Assembly: GCA_016177515.1 (NCBI GenBank)
Contig: JACOUZ010000285.1
Span: 1 to 7,744, forward strand
DNA from: Acidobacteriota bacterium
GTDB taxonomy: Bacteria > Acidobacteriota > Polarisedimenticolia > Gp22-AA2
DNA: 7,744 nucleotides
Direction of reading: 5' to 3'
Below the pieces are notes generated by a model. The model made no database searches and was not told the origin of the DNA. It saw only the letters and a program-made list of their open reading frames with translations. Below are positions 1 through 5,464 of the stretch, in pieces. Position 1 is the first letter of the stretch. The number at the start of each line of letters is the position of its first letter. The translations under genes and the position numbers were made by a program.

Positions 1-2
1 CC

Positions 3-791
3 ATGGGGTTGTTTCACGCGCCGCCTGTCCCCGCTCCGGGGATCAGCCCCCGGGCGATCCTGGGCGAAGGGACGACTCTCGGCACGGACGTCGCGATCGG
101 CCCGTTCGTGGTCACCGGGCGGGGCTGCCGCATCGGCGACCGCACGACGCTCATGCCGGGAGTCGTGCTGGGGGACAAGGTGAGCCTGGGCGAGGACTGC
201 GTCCTGCACCCCGGCGTCGTGGTGTATGCCCATTCGATCCTGGGGGCGCGCGTGATCGTGCACGCATCGAGCGTCATCGGCAGCGACGGGTTCGGCTACG
301 CCGACCAGGGAGACGGCCGGGTCAAGATTCCGCAGGTCGGCAACGTGGTCGTCGAGGACGACGTCGAGATCGGCGCATGTGTGACCATCGACCGGGCCAC
401 CTTCGGCAGCACGGTCGTGGGGCGCGGGACCAAGATCGACAACCTGGTGCAGATCGGACACAACGTGAGCATCGGGGAGGGCTCGGTCCTGGTGGCGCAG
501 TCCGGGATTGCCGGCAGCACGCGGCTCGGCCGCGCGGTCATCCTCGCCGGGCAGGCCGGTGTGGCGGGACACCTGGAGATCGGGGACCGGGCCGTTGTCG
601 GGGCCAAGTCGGCGGCGCTGCAGGATCTGGCCGCCGGATCGTTCGTCCTCGGCCATCCGGCCGTCGACCACCGCGCATGGAAACGCAGCCAGGCCGCCCT
701 CCGGCGCCTGCCCGACCTGTTGCACGCGGTCGCGCGCCTCGAGAAGACCGGGGGACGGGCGCCGGCGCGCCGGCGGCGCGGCTCTTCATGA
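3..791 (+). CDS. lpxD: LpxD, UDP-3-O-(3-hydroxyacyl)glucosamine N-acyltransferase, 5' partial
   Basis: Third step of lipid A synthesis in the cytoplasm: transfer of an (R)-3-hydroxyacyl chain from ACP to the 2-amino group of UDP-3-O-acyl-glucosamine. The visible 262 residues are a left-handed beta-helix of hexapeptide repeats (about 13-205) followed by the C-terminal helical part (about 220-250, HRAWKRSQAALRRLPDL). Family signatures are clear: GSDGFGYA at 93-100, IGACVTIDR at 123-131, and QIGHNVSIG at 150-158, whose His153 matches catalytic His239 of E. coli LpxD. Family members are about 340 residues. The N-terminal uridine-binding domain (about 95-100 residues) is missing because the frame runs off the window edge. 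The first Met falls in the usual LFHPPP-like linker, so it is almost certainly internal and not the true start. The stop TGA overlaps a short downstream ORF (ATGA). Identification is very secure; only the 5' end is unknown. Confidence 0.95.
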   Translation: MGLFHAPPVPAPGISPRAILGEGTTLGTDVAIGPFVVTGRGCRIGDRTTLMPGVVLGDKVSLGEDCVLHPGVVVYAHSILGARVIVHASSVIGSDGFGYADQGDGRVKIPQVGNVVVEDDVEIGACVTIDRATFGSTVVGRGTKIDNLVQIGHNVSIGEGSVLVAQSGIAGSTRLGRAVILAGQAGVAGHLEIGDRAVVGAKSAALQDLAAGSFVLGHPAVDHRAWKRSQAALRRLPDLLHAVARLEKTGGRAPARRRRGSS

Positions 792-886
792 TCACGCACA
801 GGCTCCAGGCGCGCGGAGCGGATCGGACGGACGACGATGAGGCCGCGCGGCGCCTGCCCGCCGCGGGCCGAACGAGGGGGAGATGA
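788..886 (+). CDS. Possible 32-residue coupled leader/linker ORF between lpxD and fabZ
   Basis: A 32-codon frame begins at an ATG overlapping the lpxD stop (ATGA, 788-791) and ends at a TGA overlapping the fabZ start (ATGA, 883-886). The predicted product begins MITHRLQARG, is rich in Arg, Asp and Ala, has no membrane segment, and resembles no family I recognise. No Shine-Dalgarno sequence precedes it, so expression would depend on ribosomes terminating on lpxD. The arrangement could let ribosomes pass from lpxD to fabZ through the structured spacer. It could equally be chance, since stop codons are rare in such GC-rich DNA and the frame continues an open shadow frame of lpxD. The peptide itself is doubtful. 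Confidence 0.25.
   Translation: MITHRLQARGADRTDDDEAARRLPAAGRTRGR
841..869 (+). promoter_or_regulatory. GC-only RNA hairpin just upstream of the fabZ ribosome binding site
   Basis: Positions 841-844 (GGCC) pair with 866-869, and 846-852 (CGCGGCG) pair with 859-865 (CGCCGCG). This gives an 11-pair, all G-C stem with one bulged G at 845 and a six-base loop (853-858). It ends 4 bases before the GAGGGGGAG ribosome binding site of fabZ (874-882). No T-run follows, so it is not an ordinary intrinsic terminator. It could affect mRNA processing, stability or fabZ translation relative to lpxD. That role is inference; the pairing itself is directly visible, and GC-rich DNA forms such stems fairly easily. 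Confidence 0.4.
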
Positions 887-1362
887 GCCAAGAGCCCGGC
901 GTGCTCGACATCCGCGAGATCCTGGGAATCCTGCCGCACCGCTACCCGTTCCTCCTGGTGGACCGGATCGTGGCCATGGAGGACGGCAGGAAGGTGGTCG
1001 GGATCAAGAACGTGACCTTCAACGAGCCGTTCTTCCCGGGACACTTCCCCGGAAACCCGGTCATGCCGGGCGTCCTGATCGTCGAAGCGATGGCGCAGGT
1101 CGGGGCGGTGCTGCTTCTGCGCGGGGTCCCCGACCGGGAGAAGAAGCTGGTCTACTTCGCGGGCATCGACAAGGCACGCTTCCGCCGGCCGGTCATTCCG
1201 GGCGACCAGCTGCGGTTCGAGGTCGTGGTGCAGAAGCTCCGCTCGCGCTCGGCCCGCCTGCGGGGGGAGGCCTTCGTCGACGGCGCCCTGGTGGCGGAGG
1301 CCGAGCTGTTCTCCTCCATGGTGGACCGGGACGCCGACCCGTCCGCGCCGGAGGCGCCGTGA
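883..1362 (+). CDS. fabZ: FabZ, 3-hydroxyacyl-ACP dehydratase
   Basis: Dehydrates (R)-3-hydroxyacyl-ACP to trans-2-enoyl-ACP in type II fatty acid elongation, in the cytoplasm. The 159-residue length fits the family (about 140-160). It is a single hot-dog fold carrying the full FabZ signature: LPHRYPFLLVDR at 17-28, then GHFPGNPVMPGVLIVEAMAQ at 53-72. Catalytic His54 and Glu68 are both present, as is the later FRRPVIPGDQL strand region (100-110). The ATG at 883 is preceded directly by a strong GAGGGGGAG ribosome binding site (874-882). FabZ uses the same 3-hydroxyacyl-ACP pool as LpxA and LpxD, which explains its place between them, an arrangement common across Gram-negative bacteria. Its 3' end overlaps the lpxA start (GTGA), suggesting translational coupling. 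Nothing in the active site is unusual. Confidence 0.97.
   Translation: MSQEPGVLDIREILGILPHRYPFLLVDRIVAMEDGRKVVGIKNVTFNEPFFPGHFPGNPVMPGVLIVEAMAQVGAVLLLRGVPDREKKLVYFAGIDKARFRRPVIPGDQLRFEVVVQKLRSRSARLRGEAFVDGALVAEAELFSSMVDRDADPSAPEAP
1350..1354 (+). promoter_or_regulatory. Ribosome binding site of lpxA, inside the fabZ 3' end
   Basis: GGAGG lies 4 bases before the GTG at 1359-1361. This supports 1359 as the lpxA start over the later in-frame GTG at 1371. The start overlaps the fabZ stop by GTGA. Confidence 0.6.
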
Positions 1363-2144
1363 ATGGCAGGGTGTCCGTTCATCCGACCTCCCAGATCGAC
1401 CCGGGGGCCCGCCTCGGCGACGGCACGACCGTCAAGGCGTTCAGCGTCATCGGCGCGGGGGTCGGCGTCGGGGAGGGGTGCGAGATCGGGCCGCACGCGG
1501 TCCTCGAAGGCCCTGCCACGCTGGGCGCCCGCTGCCGCGTCTTTCCCTTCGCCTGCATCGGCATGCCTCCCCAGGACCTGAAATACCGCGGGGAGAGGAC
1601 CACGCTTGAAATCGGCGACGACAACGTGTTCCGGGAAGGCGTCACGATCCACCGCGGGACGGTCGGCGGCGGCGGCACGACGCGGCTCGGTTCCGGAAAC
1701 CTCCTGATGGCGCAGGCGCACGTGGCGCACGACTGCCAGGTGGGCAGCGGGGTGATCTTCGCCAACGCCGCGACCCTGGCGGGGCACGTCACGGTGGAGG
1801 ACGGCGCGACCATCGGGGCGTTCTCCGGCGTGCACCAGTTCTGCCGCGTGGGCCAGCACGCCTACATCGGCGGCTACTCGGTGATCACCCAGGACGCGCT
1901 GCCTTACGCGCTCACCGTCGGCAACCGCGCCAGGAGCTACGGCATCAACGTCATCGGCCTCGAGCGGAAGAAGTTTCCCCAGGACACCATCCAGGCGCTG
2001 AAGCACGCCTACCGCGTCCTCTTCCGCTCGAAGCTGACGCTGCAGGCCGGGATCGAGCGCCTGGAGAAGGAGTTCCCCGGCCATCCGGAGGTGGGGCGCC
2101 TGGTCGGGTTCATCCGCTCGAGCCAGCGCGGGGTGATCCGCTGA
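1359..2144 (+). CDS. lpxA: LpxA, UDP-N-acetylglucosamine O-acyltransferase
   Basis: First step of lipid A synthesis: transfer of an (R)-3-hydroxyacyl chain from ACP to the 3-OH of UDP-GlcNAc, by a cytoplasmic homotrimer. With the GTG start at 1359 the protein is 261 residues, against 262 in E. coli. A left-handed beta-helix occupies about 5-190 and the helical C-terminal domain about 200-261, ending in SSQRGVIR (E. coli STRGLIR). QAHVAHDCQVG at 119-129 carries His121 and catalytic His124; His143 and His159 match E. coli His144 and His160. Gly172 aligns with the E. coli acyl-chain ruler Gly173, hinting at a long (about C14) hydroxyacyl donor; this is inference from one position. The gene is embedded between fabZ and an oxidoreductase with no spacer. 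An ORF open as far upstream as 837 is only a fabZ shadow, since residues before 1359 do not match LpxA. Confidence 0.97.
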   Translation: MNGRVSVHPTSQIDPGARLGDGTTVKAFSVIGAGVGVGEGCEIGPHAVLEGPATLGARCRVFPFACIGMPPQDLKYRGERTTLEIGDDNVFREGVTIHRGTVGGGGTTRLGSGNLLMAQAHVAHDCQVGSGVIFANAATLAGHVTVEDGATIGAFSGVHQFCRVGQHAYIGGYSVITQDALPYALTVGNRARSYGINVIGLERKKFPQDTIQALKHAYRVLFRSKLTLQAGIERLEKEFPGHPEVGRLVGFIRSSQRGVIR

Positions 2145-2176
2145 GCGCGGCCCAGGGAGGGCGCCGCCCGGTCCGA

Positions 2177-3109
2177 GTGGCGGTCATCGGCGTGGGCAGC
2201 CTGGGACAGCACCACGCCCGGATTCTCTCCGGCCTGCCGGAAGCGCGCCTGGTGGCGGTGGTCGACCGCGACGCCGCACGGGCCGGTGCGATCGCGGCCC
2301 GCCACCGCGTGACCGCGCTGACCGACCACCGGGACCTGCCGGGGGACCTCGACGCCGTCAGCGTGGCGGTGCCGACATCCCGGCACGCCGCGGTCGCCGA
2401 GTCCTGCCTCGCGCGCGGCTTCGCGGTGCTGGTGGAGAAACCGATGGCGGCGACGCTCGAGGAAGCCGCCTCGATGGCGCGCGCCGCCGATCGGGCCGGC
2501 CGGCCTCTCCTGGTCGGGCACACCGAGCGCTTCAACCCGGTGGTGCGCGCCGCGCTCTCCCGCGTGCGCGATCCCCGCTTCATCGAGACCCACCGCCTGG
2601 GGGTGTTCACCGCCCGGAGCACCGACGTCGACGTCGTCCTCGACCTGATGATTCACGACCTCGACGTCATTCTCAGCCTGGTTCCGTCGCAGGTCGCGTC
2701 GATGGACTCGGTCGGGGTGCACGCCCTGACCGACAAGGTGGACATCGCCAACGCCCGCATCCGCTTCGACAACGGCTGCGTCGCCAACGTGACCGCCAGC
2801 CGCATCAGCACCGACCGCGTGCGCAAGCTGCGCATCTTCGAGCCCGACTCCTACGTGTCGATCGACTACGCCCGGCAGGAAGGGACCGCCTACAGGCTTC
2901 GGAAAAGGCCCGGGGCGTCCCCCGAGATCGTGAATGAACCGCTCCCGGTGGAGAACGAGGAGCCCCTGCTGGTCGAGCTGCGATCGTTCACCCGCGCCGT
3001 CCGGGGCGAGGCGGCGCCTGGGGTGACGGCGGCGGAGGGGCAGCGGGCGCTCGCGACCGCCCTTCGCATCGTCGATCAGATCGCCGCCGGCGCGCGCCGC
3101 GCGACCTGA
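2177..3109 (+). CDS. Gfo/Idh/MocA-family NAD(P)-dependent oxidoreductase, GnnA-like candidate
   Basis: Predicted sugar or nucleotide-sugar dehydrogenase. Counting from the GTG at 2177 (310 residues): the Rossmann glycine motif VIGVGSLG is at 3-10, the family EKP motif (catalytic-type Lys88) at 87-89, GHTERFNP at 114-121, and DLMIHDLD at 156-163 with the conserved His160. The N-terminal domain is about 1-115; the C-terminal alpha/beta substrate domain follows. The length is slightly short for the family, and the GTG would trim the first beta strand (upstream codons read VRVAVIGVG). The real start may therefore be a CTG at 2141 overlapping the lpxA stop (CTGA). Directly downstream of lpxA, a gene of this family can be gnnA, the UDP-GlcNAc 3-dehydrogenase of Acidithiobacillus and Leptospira. 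No gnnB aminotransferase is in the window, so that role is only a possibility. Family assignment is strong; substrate unknown. Confidence 0.92.
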   Translation: MAVIGVGSLGQHHARILSGLPEARLVAVVDRDAARAGAIAARHRVTALTDHRDLPGDLDAVSVAVPTSRHAAVAESCLARGFAVLVEKPMAATLEEAASMARAADRAGRPLLVGHTERFNPVVRAALSRVRDPRFIETHRLGVFTARSTDVDVVLDLMIHDLDVILSLVPSQVASMDSVGVHALTDKVDIANARIRFDNGCVANVTASRISTDRVRKLRIFEPDSYVSIDYARQEGTAYRLRKRPGASPEIVNEPLPVENEEPLLVELRSFTRAVRGEAAPGVTAAEGQRALATALRIVDQIAAGARRAT

Positions 3110-3111
3110 CC

Positions 3112-4218
3112 ATGTGCGGCGCCGACCGCCTCGCCGATTACCTGAAGCACCACCTGGAGGCCGGGGATTTTCCCGGGGCGGTCTATCTCGTCGCGGAGAA
3201 CGGCCGCATCCTGGCCGAGGGGGCCCTCGGGCTGGCGGTCGTGCGCCCCGAGCGCATTGCGGCGACCTCAAGGACGCTCTATGACCTGGCCTCGCTCACC
3301 AAGCCGCTCGCCGGGGCCCTCCTGGCCGCGCTTCTCGATTCGGAGGGGCGTCTATCCCTGGACCATCCCCTGGCGTGCCACCTGCCGGAGTGGACGCGGG
3401 CCGGCGCGGGCTCCCGCATCACGCTCCTCGATCTCCTGGTCCACCGATCCGGACTGCCCGCCTGGAGGCCCCTGTACCTCAACGCCAGGGACCGTGCCGC
3501 CTGCATCGAGCGGCTCAATGGGGAGCCCCTGGAACGGCCGCCGGGCGCCGGGGTCCTCTACTCGGACCCCGGTTACGTCCTGCTCGGCTTCGCCCTGGAG
3601 CGCGCCGGGGGAGCGCCCCTCGACGAACTGTTCCTCCGGAAGGTGGCGGGGCCGCTGGGGCTGACCGACCTCCTGTTCCGCCCTCCGGGCGCGCTCCGCA
3701 GGCGGATCGCCGCCACCGAGGAGGGCAGCCGCAGGGAAAGGGCGCTCGCCGGGCCGCAGGGGGACCGCTACAATGGATGGCGCACGGAAGTGGCGTGGGG
3801 AGAGGTGCACGATCTCAACGCGCGCCTCCTGGGCGGCGTGAGCGCGCACGCCGGACTGTTTGGCACCGCGCGCGATATCCTGGCAGTGGCCCGGGAAATC
3901 CTGGATCCGGGCGCAGGCCCGGGAGCGGGGCTCCTGGACCGGGAGCGGCGGGCGCTGTTCGCAGCGAACCTGACCGCCGGATTGGGTGAGAATCGGTCGC
4001 TCGGATTCCAGATCGCCGGCGGTTCCGGAGGCGCCGCAGGCGAGGCTTTGTCGGCGCGCTCCTTCGGCCACACCGGCTTCACGGGGACGTCCCTCTGGAT
4101 CGATCCGGACGCCCGGCGGATTTACGTCCTGCTCACGAACCGGGTGCACCCCGAGTTCAGGGAGATCGACATGAACGCCATCCGGCGAGGGTTTCACGAG
4201 GCCGCGGCCGCTCTGTAA
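3112..4218 (+). CDS. Serine hydrolase, beta-lactamase / penicillin-binding fold (PF00144-type)
   Basis: Predicted active-site serine hydrolase acting through an acyl-enzyme. The 368 residues include SLTK at 61-64 (nucleophile Ser61, base Lys64), YSD at 150-152 as the second motif, and HTG at 320-322 as the third, so the catalytic set is complete. VHDLNARLLGGVSAHAGLF (232-250) is a stretch I associate with beta-lactamase-fold hydrolases encoded beside or fused to the NagZ glucosaminidase in peptidoglycan recycling; that link is from memory and is not proof. No signal peptide or membrane helix is visible, so it is probably cytoplasmic unless the start is wrong. The ATG at 3112 lies 2 bases after the oxidoreductase stop and has no clear ribosome binding site, which suggests coupling. 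It could instead be an esterase or D-aminopeptidase; resistance to beta-lactams should not be assumed from the fold. Confidence 0.9.
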   Translation: MCGADRLADYLKHHLEAGDFPGAVYLVAENGRILAEGALGLAVVRPERIAATSRTLYDLASLTKPLAGALLAALLDSEGRLSLDHPLACHLPEWTRAGAGSRITLLDLLVHRSGLPAWRPLYLNARDRAACIERLNGEPLERPPGAGVLYSDPGYVLLGFALERAGGAPLDELFLRKVAGPLGLTDLLFRPPGALRRRIAATEEGSRRERALAGPQGDRYNGWRTEVAWGEVHDLNARLLGGVSAHAGLFGTARDILAVAREILDPGAGPGAGLLDRERRALFAANLTAGLGENRSLGFQIAGGSGGAAGEALSARSFGHTGFTGTSLWIDPDARRIYVLLTNRVHPEFREIDMNAIRRGFHEAAAAL

Positions 4219-4257
4219 ATGCCCGCCTCTCTCGTTCGGAATGGCCATCGAGGTCCC

Positions 4258-5454
4258 ATGCAGTTTCTCTCCCTGGAGGAGCCGGTCGAGCGCCCCGTTG
4301 CCGGCGTGAACCGCGCCGAGGCGGTCCTGCTGTCGGTCGGCGTCCACCTGCTCGTCCTGCTCATCTTCCTGTTCGCCCCCGGCGTCGCCTCCCGGATTCT
4401 CCCCCCGTCGATCCTGGCGCTCCTGCGCGCCCGTCCGCCGGTCGCCGGAGTCCTGGACGCCCCGTCCCCCGCCGTCCCTCCCGTGAAAGGGTCGAAGCCC
4501 GAGTCCCCGCGGATCCCGCTCCAGTTCGCCTACGTCCGGACGCCGGACGACAATGCCGTCGAGAAGAACCCCGGGGCCAGGCTGCTTTCCGACAAGAGCC
4601 GGCGATCCAGGCAGGAGGTGCCGACCCCGCCGCAGGTGAAGGACTTCTCCGCCGATCCCCATTCGACCGGAGACACGATCGATCGGGTCCGTCCCGATCC
4701 GCGCATCGCCGCAGGGCGGGACCCCCTTGATCCGGCCCGGCCGCGGGCGGCGGAGAGGGGAGACCAGCGGGGGGCGAATCCATCGGCGCAGGCGCCCGAA
4801 TCGGCGGGCGCGGGGCCGGAACCGGCAGACGACGGGGCGCCTGCGGCTGGGGGGGGTGGCCCCTCCGTCACCGAGGTCGGCGGGGATGGGCCGGCCCGGG
4901 CGGCCCGCAACGGTCCGGGGCCGCAGGCCGGTCCGGAGCCGGACGGTCGCTCCGGTTCGTCCGGCGAACCGAGGGTGTCCGCCGGGACGGGGCGCCTTGC
5001 GGCAGCGGCTCACGACAGCCTGCAGCGGGCTCTTTCCGGGGAGGGTGAAGAGCGCAAGCGCCTGTTCGACAATCCCGGCTACCTGACTCCCGGAATGGCC
5101 ATCGGGACGATGTCGTTCGACACGCAGGGTTTCCCCTGGGGGGACTACGCCCGCCGCCTGAAGTTGATCATTGAAAACAACTGGTATGACCGCATCCCTC
5201 TGGCGGCCCGCGAGGGCCTGCGGGGCTTCGCCTGCCTCCACATCGTGATTGAAAAGGACGGGACGATCTCCGACGTCCAGGTCGTGCAACCCTCAACCGT
5301 CCCGCCGTTCACCCGCGCGGCCCTGGACGCCGTGCGCGCCAGCAGCCCGCTCCCGCCCCTGCCCACGGACTTCCCCGAGGACCAGGAAGGATCGAGCTGG
5401 TGCTTCTTCTACAACCTCCTTCCCCAGGAGGTGCGCGACGTCATGAGGGAGTGA
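4258..5454 (+). CDS. TonB/TolA-like energy transducer protein
   Basis: Predicted inner-membrane protein that reaches through the periplasm. From the ATG at 4258 (398 residues): a cytoplasmic tail of about 20 residues, one membrane helix at about 21-40, a long Pro/Gly/Ala/charged low-complexity linker (about 60-255), and a C-terminal TonB/TolA-type domain (about 297-388). The helix contains SVGVH (Ser26, His30), the SxxxH motif through which TonB and TolA couple to ExbB/ExbD or TolQ/TolR. The end domain shows DYARRLKLIIENNWYD, then IEKDGTISDVQVVQPS, then SPLPPLPTDFP, the usual order for this fold. An in-frame ATG at 4219 abuts the hydrolase stop but lacks a ribosome binding site; 4258 is preceded by GAGG (4250-4253) and gives a more natural N-terminus. 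No exbB, exbD or TolQR gene is in the window, so TonB and TolA roles cannot be separated. Confidence 0.85.
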   Translation: MQFLSLEEPVERPVAGVNRAEAVLLSVGVHLLVLLIFLFAPGVASRILPPSILALLRARPPVAGVLDAPSPAVPPVKGSKPESPRIPLQFAYVRTPDDNAVEKNPGARLLSDKSRRSRQEVPTPPQVKDFSADPHSTGDTIDRVRPDPRIAAGRDPLDPARPRAAERGDQRGANPSAQAPESAGAGPEPADDGAPAAGGGGPSVTEVGGDGPARAARNGPGPQAGPEPDGRSGSSGEPRVSAGTGRLAAAAHDSLQRALSGEGEERKRLFDNPGYLTPGMAIGTMSFDTQGFPWGDYARRLKLIIENNWYDRIPLAAREGLRGFACLHIVIEKDGTISDVQVVQPSTVPPFTRAALDAVRASSPLPPLPTDFPEDQEGSSWCFFYNLLPQEVRDVMRE

Positions 5455-5464
5455 GGCGGCCTCA
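5452..5464. other. 13-base palindrome joining two convergent stop codons
   Basis: TGAGGCGGCCTCA is an inverted repeat of 5 bases around a 3-base centre. Its left TGA is the stop of the TonB-like gene and its right TCA is the stop of the minus-strand gene. RNA from either strand could form a short hairpin at its own stop codon. With only five pairs and no T-run it is a weak candidate for a bidirectional terminator. Confidence 0.3.

Noticed and set aside
760..775. Perfect 16-base palindrome of C and G in the lpxD 3' end
   Set aside because: It lies in Arg/Ala-rich coding sequence, and in DNA of this composition a palindrome of this length in 7.7 kb is not surprising by chance.
837..1358. Upstream extension of the lpxA frame through fabZ
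   Set aside because: The extra residues do not resemble LpxA, and the GTG at 1359 gives the exact family length with a ribosome binding site.
2009..3271. 420-codon minus-strand open frame opposite the oxidoreductase
   Set aside because: Low-complexity composition without domain signals; the plus-strand gene is clearly the coding one.
3112..4218. Antibiotic resistance beta-lactamase
   Set aside because: No signal peptide is visible, and it lies among envelope synthesis genes with a recycling-type motif; the fold alone does not show resistance.
4651..5030. Gly/Pro/Ala-rich low-complexity stretch considered as a frameshifted or non-coding segment
   Set aside because: The frame continues unbroken into a well-formed TonB/TolA end domain, and disordered linkers of this kind are normal for the family.
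3352..5289. 645-codon minus-strand open frame opposite the hydrolase and TonB-like genes
   Set aside because: Its product is Arg/Gly/Pro-rich with no recognisable motif, while both plus-strand genes beneath it have complete family motifs. Long antisense frames are expected in DNA this rich in GC.
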